From Budorcas taxicolor (Eukaryota; Chordata; Mammalia; Artiodactyla; Bovidae), in the NCBI RefSeq assembly GCF_023091745.1, contig NC_068910.1, positions 39,171,272 through 39,235,271 on the forward strand: a DNA stretch of 64,000 nt. The letters run 5' to 3'. The position numbers and the translations under genes are program-made. This document shows positions 31,608 to 42,500 of the stretch, one piece after another. Under the pieces are notes generated by a model, which saw nothing but the letters and a program-made list of their open reading frames with translations, made no database searches and was not told the origin of the DNA. Within the stretch, counting starts at the first letter, position 1, and each line of letters starts with the position of its first letter.

Positions 31608-32012
31608 TGGGAAGGGATAGATTGGGAGTTTGGGATGGATGTATACACACTGCTATGTTTAAAATAGATAACCAAGAAGGATCTACTGTATAGTGCAGGG
31701 AACTCTACTCAATTTTCTGTAATAACCTAAGCGGGAAAAGAATTTGAAAAGGAACAGATACAGGTATATGTATAGCTGAATCACTTTGCTGTACACCTGA
31801 AACTAACATATTGTTAACCAACTATATTCCAACACAGTTCATCAGCTATGTGTGTGTGCTTAGTCGCTCAGTCATGTCTGACTCTTTGCAACCCCATGGG
31901 CTATAGCCTGCCAGGCTCCTTTGTCTGTGTGGATTCTCCAGGCAAGAATACTGGAGAGAGTTGCCAGCTATACTCCAATATGAAATAAAAATTGTAAAAA
32001 CAAAAAATAAAG
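31608..32012 (+). repeat. L1 3' UTR interrupted by Bov-A
   Basis: Sense L1 tail: tgggatggatgtatacacac, then aatagataaccaagaaggat and ctgtacacctgaaactaaca. It continues after the Bov-A as tactccaatatgaaataaaa. Confidence 0.9.
31850..31965 (-). repeat. Bov-A SINE nested in L1
   Basis: cttagtcgctcagtcatgtc to aagaatactggagagagttgc. The heptamer CAGCTAT flanks it at 31843-31849 and about 31966-31972. Confidence 0.92.
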
Positions 32013-32735
32013 TTGCGATCAATTGAGGGCTTACTGTGTGCTGGGTCCTCTACTGCATACAGAATTTGCCATCTACAAAAGACTTGATTAATGACAACTC
32101 TTACTTGCATTCTTACCATTGCTACTACTACGCAACCACAGAAGCTGCAGTCCCTGAATTGAGGGGCTGGACTCTGAATCCTGAGATGTTCCCCAAGAGG
32201 CTCCATGAAGACACAATGCAGGGAAACAGACCTGGGGCTGGAAGCAAAGGCCACTTCAGAAAAGAAAACTGGCCGGAAACTGTCTGAGGGGTTCCTTCTT
32301 TTCGGATTCCGCTGCTCTCTCCTGACCATCCCTTGCCACTCCACCCCGACACTGCCCCACCCTCCCAAACACCCACCAAGAAGAAACCTCATACCCTGGG
32401 AGCCTGGCTGTCAGTTTCCTGCTGCTACGATCATGGGCCGCTAGGCGGGCTCTGAGGGATTTTCCAGCTCAGAGCAATGCTTAGTGGGACCTGAAGCGAT
32501 GTGACATAAGAGGCGCTGTGATGCAGACCCAGAGGCAGGGAAAACCCAAGCCGGCACCAACTGGGAACTGGAGTGGGGCCCTCAGAGGGCACCTGGGCCG
32601 CAAGCCCCAGGGAGAGGAACCAGGCCTTCTCTCTGACCTTGCCTGGTGGCCATTCACAGTGGCTTGGTGACAGTGAACACTGTCCTGGCCATCGGCCCGG
32701 AACAAGAAAGTCAACTTCGTGTCTGAAAAGTCTAT
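32013..32735. other. Intergenic, no supported feature
   Basis: Single-copy, partly GC-rich. The minus-strand frame of 163 codons (31901-32392) begins in this unique DNA and ends in the Bov-A/L1 sequence, so it is not a gene. Confidence 0.5.
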
Positions 32736-32739
32736 GGCC

Positions 32740-33175
32740 AGTAGGTTCTCACTAGTTATCTGTTTTGTGTTTAGTAGTGTATATATGTCAGTCCCAGTCA
32801 CCCAATTCCTACCACCACCGCCCCCCCATAAATGATTCACTTTGCTGTGCACAACATCATAAAGCAACTATATACTACAATAGAACATTTCAGCTCGGTC
32901 CTCTGTGATGACCTAGAGGGGTGGGATGTGGGGGGTGGGAGGGAGGCTGTAGAGGGAGGAGATTTATGTATGCTGCTGCTAAGTCCCTTCAGTCGTGTCC
33001 GACTCTGTGCGACCCCATAGACGGCAGCCCACCAGGCTCCTTTGTCCCTGGGATTCTCTAGGGAAGAATACTGGATATATGTATACTTACGGCTGATTCA
33101 CATTGCCGTACAGCAGAAACTAACACAACATTAAAGCAATTATTCTTCAATTTAGAAAAAATTCAAAGAAAAAAA
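32740..33175 (+). repeat. L1 3' UTR interrupted by Bov-A
   Basis: Sense L1 tail: ctatatactacaatagaacat, then acggctgattcacattgccgt and acagcagaaactaacacaac. The Bov-A lies within it. Confidence 0.8.
32967..33074 (-). repeat. Bov-A SINE nested in L1
   Basis: ctaagtcccttcagtcgtgtc to ctagggaagaatactgga, partial. Confidence 0.9.
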
Positions 33176-34300
33176 CTTTAAAAGAAAGTCTATGGCCAGG
33201 CTGGATCCAAATGAATTCCAGTTTAGAGACCTGCTTAAGTCCTTGAAGAAGTTCCGTTTCCTCCGCCTGCTCTTCCCTTTCACACAGTCACCTACGACTC
33301 TGTTGTCCTGAGCTAACCCTGGGCCGCCTCACTGATACCCATCGCAGTCAGATACCATCCCTAGAGAGTGATCACTCCCTTGGTCTCTCTCTTCTAATCT
33401 CCACTTCTGATATCTATCTTTTTCTTCCAAACCTGTTAAGGGACCTGGTTCCTAGTTCTGCTCTGGCTCTGACTTAACTCAGTGACATTTGAACAATTTC
33501 CAGCCCTTCTCTGGGGGATCAGGGGCCCATCTGTAACACGAGGCCCCAAGGGGTCCCTTTCAACTCTGACATTCTAAGATTCAAGGTTTAGAGATTCAAC
33601 CGTAGACTCCTTATCAGAAGGCATGCCACCACCCCCTGTTCCCACCTGCCCCCAAGACTTGATAGATTCATACACAGCACAACGAGCCTGTCAAGGATTT
33701 AGAAATATCCCTGTTCACCTTCCCTAGCCATGTGACCCTGGCCTGGTCTCTGTCAAATGGACAGAGGATAAGATGTTTAGAGGACTAAAAAGGTCAAGTG
33801 CCTAACAGTGCCTCCTAACACCCAGCAGGTGTGTGTGAACAGGAAGCCACTATGAATTTAGAAGAAGAGAACAAGATGACAGAAAGTCTAAAGGAAGAAA
33901 AAAAAGAAGGCCAAAGAAGAATTCATTTAGCAAACATTTGGAGCATCTCCTACGTGCACTGGGGTTACAAACATGAATTCTGAGCTCAAGAACTCAGAAT
34001 TCCAGGTGCTTGAAGAGGACGAGGCAGATTTGTCAGCAAATGTTCTACCATCTTCTGATTTCTCTGTTCTCAGAGTCCATCCATGGCCATTGTATACATG
34101 TGTACAAGTGGTTCACTGCACAAGGGTTCTGACTCAGAGTTAGTGGGCACCGAAATTCAGACCAGGTTCCATTCTGTAAGCATGTATCTATAGACCTGTG
34201 TCTTTCTTGTGGGGGTGGGGGGTGGGAGTGGATATTTTCTCCTAATTCTCACAAATGTAACACATGAGCTGGCCCAGGCCTGCAGCTTTTGCATTTCCCC
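33176..34300 (+). repeat. Mixed intergenic with two MIR fragments
   Basis: MIR-like pieces lie at 33440-33600 (ctctggctctgacttaactc, then acaatttccagcccttctc) and 33715-33830 (tagccatgtgaccctggcct). The rest is single-copy. Confidence 0.6.
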
Positions 34301-34309
34301 TGCTCTGAT

Positions 34310-34915
34310 CTACTCAGCGCCCCACAGTAACCAGAGTGATCATTTTAGGTTCAAAAGGACGACATCACCTCCCCTGCTCAGAGACACATTCTTATGAGTT
34401 CTTCATCATCCTTGACTTACCCTTCATAATCTACCACCATCTCCTTCCCCCTCATACTCACATACTCCACAGACAGAACACTGTCCCTCCATTTCCTTCA
34501 ACAAGTCATGCCTGCCTGGCCTTTGAACACACTGTTCCCTCTGTCTGGAATAATTCCCTTTCCCTGTTTGGACCTCAAATACCTCCAATCTCTAGATCTC
34601 AGTTTAGACATGATTCTCTCCAAACAGCCTTCTTTGAATCCTGAGTGCTCCCAGGTTCATCAAATCATGTTCTTTCTCATCTGCCCTCAAAGCCCCAAAG
34701 CTTCTCCACAACACTTGTCAGAATTGCAATTAAATGATTAGTAGTATTAACAGCAGATGACTGCCTTTCCCCCCCTGAGAAACTAGAAGCTCTTGGAGCA
34801 TGGGTACCATGGGTGTTATAGGCAGCACATGCCCATCATGCTATCTGTTTGCTCTATGCTGTAACCCCAGTACATACAGTTGGTGTTCAATAAATCACTA
34901 TTGAATAAATAAGTG
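34310..34915 (+). repeat. L2 LINE, long fragment
   Basis: Sense L2 over about 600 bp: ggcctttgaacacactgttcc then tctgtctggaataattccct, and at the end gtaaccccagtacatacagtt, ggtgttcaataaatcactat. The frames at 34336-34741 are decayed L2, not genes. Confidence 0.85.
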
Positions 34916-35555
34916 ACATTTGCTCAATATAATGAAGGCCAATGGAGAGCTGGTGCCACTTGTCTGAGAAAGGAACAGTTACAAACAGAAAAGGGTGTCA
35001 ACAGAGAAGGTCTCCTTGTTTCAGGGGGAATCTAGTAGGAAAGTGGAGCTCCCAGGGCACACTGGACAAAGGTGGGAGCGCTGGGCCCCCAGGGACATGC
35101 AGAGAGGGGCTACTTCCAAACATGTGGCCATCAAGTGAACGTCAGAGGTCTCATCTTTTCCAATTTTCTGGGTGGCCCCGGACACAGGCAGCCACTGTGC
35201 CTTTGCTGGTAACATTTATAAAAGATTCCTCAAATCTCCTGACTGGCTGAACGTGAACCATATTCAGTGCCAGATTTCATCATAAAACCGCAGTGTGGCT
35301 GCGGGAACCCCGACGTGCCATCTTCACTTGGCTGCCCATTTGGGGGCAGACTGTTCTCTTGGATGCAAAGAGGGACCTTGTGGTCCAGGGAGAGCAGACC
35401 CAGGAGGCTGTAATGAATGCCTTCTCCAAGTGACCTTAAAATGCTTTCAGCTGTGGGGCAGGCAACGTGCCCCCGTGCCTCTGAGCACACAGCCTGTCCC
35501 AGGCCAGTTCATTTATCCTGAATTCACTACTTTGCAAGCATTAAATTTAAACTAG
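34916..35555. other. Single-copy intergenic block
   Basis: No repeat or gene supported. Frames of 64-102 codons overlap on both strands. Confidence 0.5.
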
Positions 35556-35559
35556 ATTT

Positions 35560-35780
35560 TTACCTGATCACGGACATTTTCAAACACGTTCACAATGGGA
35601 GAGAAAGTCTAGAGAACCTCAACTCAGCTTCTAGAATGATCAGTTCATGGACAATTTTATTTATAGCCCTCCCCAAACTGGATTAGTTTAAATCAAATTC
35701 TAGATGACACAGCAAATTATCTGTAAATGCTTCCATTGGCTACTCCCTTTCAAAACGCCAAGCAATCCATATTCATTACA
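35560..35780 (-). repeat. Ancient LINE-like repeat
   Basis: ttatttatagccctccccaa, then aattatctgtaaatgcttcc. It resembles the old element near 17575-17780; the family name is uncertain. Confidence 0.45.
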
Positions 35781-35884
35781 GGGGAAAAATGTTTTTAATT
35801 AAAAAAGAAAGAAAATGACACTTAATCCATTTACTCGGGTGTTGATTTAAATGGAGCAGCTCTATCCAGAGGAGTCATTTAGAG

Positions 35885-36060
35885 TGGGTTGGGATCTCTG
35901 CTTTTGAATGACCCTGGACAAGGTGACTCTCTAAGCCCCAGCTTTCCATGGGTGTAGTAAGGGTATAAGAACTGTTTGCCTCGTCGAGGGCTGTTGCATG
36001 GGGGGAGAGGTGGTTACTGTTGAGTGCAGCCTGGCCCATGGAAGGTACTTATTACAGGCT
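35885..36060 (+). repeat. MIR SINE
   Basis: Sense MIR: atgaccctggacaaggtgac, then cagcctggcccatggaaggt. Confidence 0.7.
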
Positions 36061-37224
36061 GGGACAGTAATCCCTGACGGAGGATCCTGCCTGGTCTAAG
36101 ACGTGCTATGAGCTTGGCATTGGAGCACTGCAGAAAGCACAGCTGCTTCACCCACGAAATCAGAGCAGAATTGCTCAGGAAGGGAGGCAGCCTCGTGTGG
36201 GAGGGAATACTTCTGCTTGCTTGTGGGGGTGTGGAGTCTCAGATCCCTGGGCCATCTTAAATTGCTTCCAGAGGCTGACCTCAGGGCTGGGTTGTTGGCT
36301 AATCCACACCACTTGGTCAGGTGACTTTTCTCCTTAGAATTCCACACCCTTTGCTCAGGAGGGATGGAAGGACAGAAAGGAAGATAAGGCCTAAACACCT
36401 CTGCCTTTTACGAATGGGAAACCAGGTCCGGCTGTGAGCCACTGGGACCCAAAAGATAGTAATGGCAGTGCTAGGACCTGAGGCCAGGTTTAAACCTTAG
36501 TTTTCTTGTCTGTAAAATGGGTAAAGTGAAAGCATAGGCATGCCAACTCTCAGAGGCTGAAGGTCTACCAGGCGGAAGGTCAAGCCCTGGGTGCTGGTCA
36601 GAAAGTCAGAAAGCTGCTAAGTTGTTTATTGCGTTGGGATGAGGGCAATTTCTAAGAATCGGGGCCATGAGTTTTCTCCCAAGAGAGTTTTGAAAGCGGA
36701 GCTTGCAGGGACCCTCTCTTTAAAGACAGGAGGTCACAGCTGAGGTATCTGGCCAGATGCAAACAACTTCCCTCTCTGTTCTTGTGAATGCTGATAAAAG
36801 GGCTTCCTTCCGCATTCTTGGGACCAGCACTTCACCCCTCGCTGACGGCCAGCTCAGCCACCAGACCCCTCTTGTCACACAATCCTCCCACTGCCTCCAC
36901 CCTCTCACCGACCTGGACCTGACCTTGCCCCAGACTGTCCTTCTGACAGGATTCGGGGCCACTGGCCAGTCCTCACCTCAGCTGGTTCCTTCTCCTCTTT
37001 CTTACCCTGGTGGGTTCGTGTTTCACTTCTCCCCCGGGGCAGCGGGTGGAGGCAGGGGTGGCCATACTTCACCTTATTTCTGGCAACTGTGGTGGGCCTC
37101 GGGAGCAGGGGGGTATCTAGTTAGGGTTCTGCCGACAGGCGCGCCTCCCCACCTGGCCGGCTCTGGTTTCCTCTTTTGCACCCTGGGGAGAGTCCTGTCT
37201 GCTTCAAGGGGTTGAGGGATGGAA
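36061..37224. other. Mostly single-copy DNA with a weak MIR
   Basis: A weak reverse MIR core lies near 36400-36490, and a Pro/Ser-rich 152-codon frame at 36757-37215 has no recognisable domain or splice context. No gene is supported. Confidence 0.5.
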
Positions 37225-37465
37225 ACTAGTGATCACAGTTTACATACATTGAGGGTTTCCTCTGTGCCAGGGTCAGCCTGGGATGGGTCTCCTTGAAACC
37301 TCATGATATCACTCTATTTTACACACAGAAAAACAGGCTCAGAGAGGCCAAGTAACTTGCCCAGAACCACACAGGAAGTAAGGGGTGGAGGCAGGATTTG
37401 AACCCAGGTATGGCGCCTCCAGAACAAGCACCCTTAACCACATAACCACACCGTCTTCCTAAAAA
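37225..37465 (-). repeat. MIR SINE, near full length
   Basis: tgagggtttcctctgtgccag, then ggctcagagaggccaagtaac, ttgcccagaaccacacagga, gcaggatttgaacccaggta, and the acccttaaccacataacc head. Confidence 0.93.
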
Positions 37466-37669
37466 GTAACATCTGTACGACGCACCTGGAACTACCCGCC
37501 ACAGAAGCTGCAGACTTTCCGAACATGAAAGCATCTCCTCCGTGTGCACTTCTCCCCATATTTGAGTGACAGCTACAGACTGGATGCCCCCCACCTCCAC
37601 CCCCAGACAGCTATCCTATTTCATGGCAGGAGGGCGATGGTGTCCGGAGTTTATACTTCTACTGGCTTT

Positions 37670-37905
37670 CTCCCATTGTACTGATGGAAGGGCAGCTCAG
37701 ACAGGTTAAGGGACTTGGGCAGGGTCACACAGTCAGTCGGGGCAGCAGGGAGATCTGAAGGCACAGCTGATTCATTCCATTATGGAGCATCTACTGGATC
37801 CCAGACTTCGTGTCAAGTGCTGCAGATGCAGTGGGGTCCACAACAGGACTCCCGCCCTCTCAGGGCTTACAACTGAAGGGAGCTGGGTAATAAACTGTTA
37901 GGTGA
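37670..37905 (-). repeat. MIR SINE followed by L2 fragment
   Basis: MIR at 37670-37765 (cagacaggttaagggacttgg, then cagggtcacacagtcagtcg). L2-type at 37765-37905 (ggagcatctactggatccca, then ccctctcagggcttacaac). Confidence 0.72.
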
Positions 37906-39076
37906 CAGTCCTTTCCAGCTAGGTTGATCACCCTACAAGGCTTTCTCCCCTTGCACTGTTGACCTTGAAATTGCAAACACTTAGCAGATGCTCAGATCAA
38001 ATGGAGCCAGCAGAACCACAGGGGTCTGGAGCTAGACTCCATGGCCACAGGTCATCTGGAGGGAATCTGAATGGCCTGTCAGGCTCCTGCTGCCCCGTTG
38101 CTCCTGATAACACCCAGCAGCTGCTGCCAGGCCTGTAGGCGAGAGGCCCCCCCGCTGGGGCTGCCCGGGCCCTGGGTGGGGCCCTGACTCACCGCCACCA
38201 GCCAACTCTGTCTGAACACTTCCCCTCCAGTGGCCGAACACCCACTTGGAAACCAAGGTGAAAAGAGGGTGGGGCCCAGGCTGGGATTTGAGCCTGGCAT
38301 CTGCAATTCTCTCCAGGTCGCCCCCTCCTACTCTCCTCAATAAAGGCACAATCCTTTGAGCACAGCCAACCAGGTGGCTGCCTAAGCCTGACGCTGCTGA
38401 AGTCTCACTGGGAATTTTGAAAAATCTGTCACCCCTTGGCTTCTTGGTCCCTTTCTCAGCACATCCTCCTGGGGCTGCCAAGGCCCCTGTTCAGTTTCCC
38501 TTCTCCTCTCCCTCCCCTTCTGCTGTGCTTTTCCCACAGTTCACCCACTTTGCTTGAGAGGAACCTCACTCTCTCCCATCCTCTTAAGAAACAGTTGCCC
38601 TCTTCCTTGCCTTCAAAACAATATTCCCAGACTGCCTTCTCCATTCAAAAGACACTCATTTCATGTGGGGTGATCATCACCCAATTAGAGGCATGACTTA
38701 TTGTGACCAGTGTGCTCCAGTTACCATCCTCTGGCCAAACACAAAGATGTACCATTAACCTTCCCTATTGTCCATCTCCTGTAGTGGAAGGGTGAGCCCA
38801 GCCCAGCTTCCCTATCACAGGCATGTCCACTGAAAACCATCAAATGGTCCAGCCGGTTGTCTGTACCACAACAGAGGCTGCAGCTGGGGTGTGAAGGGGG
38901 CGGCCCAACCGCTGGATTCTGATCTCACGGTGGGTGCCTTTGTACCTCTGTCCACAATGAGAGAGTCTAGCAAGACTGAGAGAAAGACAGAGACAGTTCA
39001 AAAGCAAGCCATGGAGATACACAAAGATGGAGAACCAGCAAGAGGTAGTGTGACAGGCAGTGAGGGGTGGGTGGGA
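37906..39076. other. Single-copy intergenic block
   Basis: No gene. The 149-codon minus-strand frame at 38032-38481 lacks a domain. Confidence 0.5.
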
Positions 39077-39200
39077 GTCAGAAGGGAGAGAGAGAGAGAA
39101 GGAAACACTAGTCAGAGAAAGAAGAACAAGAGAAGAGGAGGGAGAGACTTGGGAGAGGAAGGAGAAGACAAAGGGAGGGGAAAGGAAAGGAAAAGAACCA
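39077..39200 (+). repeat. Polypurine (GA-rich) tract
   Basis: About 120 bases almost entirely A and G, including (GA)n at 39088-39102 and a (GGAAA)-like run at 39176-39198. The 98-107-codon frames here are low complexity. Confidence 0.9.
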
Positions 39201-39204
39201 CCGA

Positions 39205-39362
39205 TTTTTTTTAATAAGCATTCCCAATGCAGGGGGCCCAGGTTTGACCCCTGGTCGGGGATCCCACATGAGACCACTAAAGATGCCGCCTGCCACAGCC
39301 AAGACCAAAGATCTGCAACTGAGATCTGTCACAGCCAAACAAATCCATCAAGATAATTAAAA
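39205..39362 (+). repeat. CHR-2-type SINE, headless
   Basis: Starts after a T/A run at ttcccaatgcagggggccca, with the ggtttgacccctggtcgggg B-box-like part. Its middle part is repeated (gccacagccaagaccaaag and gtcacagccaaacaaatcc). The first part of the tRNA head is missing. Confidence 0.8.
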
Positions 39363-39429
39363 AGAAAAGAAAAGAACCACAGATTTTCGGAGCTGGGACG
39401 ACTCTTAAGAGGAGACTGTTGATTTAGCC

Positions 39430-39600
39430 AACACGTAGGCTTAGGCTTCTAGACTCAGACTGCCTGGGTTCCCCTTCCCACCTGTGTGGGGGAGACAGGC
39501 TACTAATACATCCTGCCTCAGCGTCCCCACCTCAGATGGTTCTTAGGAGGCCTGCGTGAGTGAACATGTGAAACAACCCCTCCAGAAATGCTAGTTGTGT
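39430..39600 (+). repeat. MIR SINE
   Basis: Sense MIR, diverged: ctagactcagactgcctggg, then tcagcgtccccacctcagat. Confidence 0.65.
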
Positions 39601-40235
39601 GTACTGTCACTTATTGGGCATTTCTATGGCAGGAAATGTGTGATGTGAGAGGCGAAGGTGCCAGGACCCCTCCCTTACAGTGAAGGGGTGTGTGCCGCTT
39701 ATTGCCCCTGGGCTGTCTACCTCATTTGTGGTTAAAAATAGCACCCCCGTTCACTCCCCAAAGTTTCCTAATTTAGATGATAGGCCTGTATCGCCACCTT
39801 ATTTCTGGGGCAGAGAGTGTGAGCTGATCAGGGTGGGTCAGGCCTGCAGGTGCCTGCCTGAAAATGGCATTCCTGCAGGTGGAGGCAATGCCGGTGACTG
39901 TGTCAGCAGCGCTTCTGACTGTCCAAAGGCAATCCAGGTTTTTCTGAGAAAATCGTTTTTATTTTTTAAAGGAGCTTTCTTAGATGCTTCTCCTAGATGT
40001 AATTTTTTAGAGAATCATCCCTCTTTTCAGAGTTTAGCATCGTGTGACAATGTTTCCAGAGTCCCCTCTACACCAGCTCATGCACACCTGTGTTTTAGAG
40101 CAGCAGGTGATCTGTTTCCAACCTTTCAACGCGAGGAAGTGACAGTGTGTGGAGGGGAGCAAGCCAAACAAATAGGAGTTACCACCCAGGTGATAGGGTG
40201 GTGGCACTGCTGAGGTCAGGGTGAGTCACAACACC
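39601..40235. other. Single-copy DNA; 177-codon frame not accepted as a gene
   Basis: The frame at 39680-40213 is one of the longest outside the CpG island. It shows no domain, no Kozak or splice context and no homology I recognise. At this length it is borderline for chance. Confidence 0.45.
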
Positions 40236-40239
40236 CAGG

Positions 40240-40545
40240 ACGGGCAGCTGCCTCAGCTGACAGGTGGGCAATCAAGGAAGGCTCCCTGAAGAGGGTGACA
40301 AATGAGCTGATTCCAGAGACATGAGTGAGAACGGGTTCTAGACGTGATACAAACGGCAGCAGGAACTGTTTTCTTTGTTGCTTTCTAGGTCTGGGGCAGT
40401 GTCGTTAACAAGCATTAGCTCATTTAACGGGCACAATGACCTTAGAAATCAGGTGCCAGTGTTATCGTCATTGGCCAAAAGAGGAGAAAGAGGCACAGAG
40501 AGGGTGAGAAACTTCTCCAAGGGCACACAGCCTGTGCCATGGGAT
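40240..40545 (-). repeat. L2 fragment followed by MIR SINE
   Basis: L2-like at 40240-40345 (aggaaggctccctgaagaggg). Reverse MIR at 40385-40545 (gcattagctcatttaacggg, then gcacagagagggtgagaaac and aagggcacacagcctgtgcc). Confidence 0.7.
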
Positions 40546-40849
40546 CCACCAAGCATGCTTTTAAGCTCTACACTAGAACACTCCACAGAAGGGCAGGACG
40601 AACGACATGTGCCGAGACCAGAAAACAAGAGATAGCAAGGCGCACTAACAAAGCCAAAGGCAGGTCACCTAGGCCGAAGCTTCGGATGTATTTCCCACCA
40701 CATGAGGCAAGAAATTGGACTGCAGGTCAAGAGGCAGGAAGGTGACAGCAAAGCCAGGCTATGCTCAGGAGCTGGGGCTTTGTCTTGCAGACTATGGGGA
40801 AGCATCAAAAGATCTAAAGACCACACGACTCACACTCCTCTCTCCTCTC

Positions 40850-40970
40850 TCCCCTCCACCCTCTTAGAGGGGAGAAAACAGAGGCCCAGGACACTGGCCT
40901 CCCTTCCCCAGGATCACACAGCCTACCTCTGGGGCCAAGTCTGGACTCCAGGCTTCTACCAGGACTGGGC
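40850..40970 (-). repeat. MIR SINE, partial
   Basis: ggagaaaacagaggcccagga, then caggatcacacagcctacct. Confidence 0.6.
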
Positions 40971-41639
40971 CCCACCCTAGGGAGTGACAAGTGAGAAAGG
41001 GAGAAGGCCCAGAACCAGCTTGCAAGACTTTACATCAAAGATTAAAGAGTTATCTGAACAAGAGAAATTAATCTGTCCCGATTCTGTTCCCTTGCACGCC
41101 CTGGGTGGACCCGAGTTGCTTTTTTTTGCCTCGCCCTCCCCACCCGCCAGCCTCTTGCGAAGGGAGACAGCTGGGAGATGACTCTTACTCAAAAATCCTG
41201 GGTCTGGGCTTCCACAGCCTCGGCAACTAAGAAAAGGCAACCAATCAGATGGCCTGAGTCAGGCCTTTGAAACCACTGGGTAGTAAATAAAGTCACTGGA
41301 AACCAAAGCAGCCTGTGCTGTGAAAGGCCTGTCAGGGTGGGGCGGCAGCCTTGCACAGACAATTCCTACCTCTGCTCCCAGGGTTAGTACCTGCCACCGA
41401 TCGATTGATGACTATGCACACAGTCAAGTAACAGTGCCAACCAGCCGAGACATTTAGAATGTGCACTTCCTAGGGTGATTTCAGGGCAGAGTGGTCTCAC
41501 TGCCCTCTGAGGCCCATCCCTGGCTTGTGGGCCTGTGTTCACTTCCATGGATGAATTCAAACCACTTGTTTGGCTCAGGTGCTTAGAGAGACGCTGTGTT
41601 ATTAATACACTGTATTAATATGAACGAGGATTACAGGAT
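40971..41639. other. Single-copy intergenic block
   Basis: No gene or repeat supported. An exact AP-1 heptamer TGAGTCA occurs at 41255-41261. Confidence 0.5.
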
Positions 41640-41765
41640 ACCATTCGTACCTCATGCCAGGCGCTGGTCCCAGAGACTCGGGCAGGCAACGTCCCTAATT
41701 TCATGAGACTCATACACTGGTAGAGGGGAAAAAAGCGATGCATAAGTCATAAAATAAATCATTTC
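41640..41765 (-). repeat. L2 LINE fragment
   Basis: cgtacctcatgccaggcgct, then atttcatgagactcatacact. Confidence 0.6.
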
Positions 41766-41779
41766 GGAGATACCAGGGA

Positions 41780-42045
41780 GGACTCGAAACCAGATTTCCC
41801 AGTCTTGGCACTATGGACATTTGGGGCTGGACAAGTCTTGGTTGTAAGGGGCTGAACTGTGCACTGCGGGATATTCAGCAACATCCCTGGCCTCTGCTCA
41901 TCGGATGCTAGCAGCCACCCCTGCCTCCCCATCCCTTCCACCCTCCAGGTATGACAACCAAACCTATCTCCAGACATTGCCAAATATTCCCTGGGGAGGG
42001 GGCATTTGCTGAGAAGGCAGGCAAAATCAGCCCTGCCTGGTTGAG
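41780..42045 (+). repeat. hAT-type nonautonomous DNA transposon (MER family, name uncertain)
   Basis: cttggcactatggacatttgg, aacatccctggcctctgctc, then ctccagacattgccaaatat and cctgcctggttgagag. This is a common old mammalian hAT-derived repeat; I do not assign the exact MER number. Confidence 0.7.
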
Positions 42046-42399
42046 AGATCTAGAGAGGAGCTCTTTGGCGAAAATATAACGCAATCCCTGTGCATAATGT
42101 AAAATTTTCTAGTACTCATACTAAAAAAGTAAAGAGGTGCAGGTGAAATAAATTTTTAAATAGCTTTCCTTTTACCCAGGATAGCTAGCATTGTGTCATT
42201 TTGACATGCAATGAAGAGATCTCTTGTTATTCAAGAGATGTACATCATTTTACTCTACGTCTGCAAAACCGGGTGGCTATTTTATACTCACAGCACATCT
42301 CAAGCTGGCCTCTCCATGCCGCTGGAGCTGTGAGTTGAAGCTCACCCTGCTGGGAGCTCCGCGGAAAGACTGCCTGAAACTGAGGCCTCGCTCTTCACG

Positions 42400-42500
42400 T
42401 GGCCCTAAACCTGTGAGCAGGTTAGAAATGAAGCTCTCAGATGCTGGATCAGAATCTGCATCTTAACAAGCTGCCCCAGGTGACGCGTAAGCACATTCAA
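42400..42500 (+). repeat. MER5-type hAT fragment
   Basis: ctggatcagaatctgcatct, then taacaagctgccccaggtga. Confidence 0.7.

Noticed and set aside
36757..37215. 152-residue Ser/Pro/Gly-rich frame
   Set aside because: Low-complexity composition with an overlapping frame on the other strand, and no domain or transcript signal.
39680..40213. 177-residue frame in otherwise unique DNA
   Set aside because: No domain, no family resemblance, no splice or promoter context. A search against protein databases would decide; no hit and no conservation would confirm rejection.
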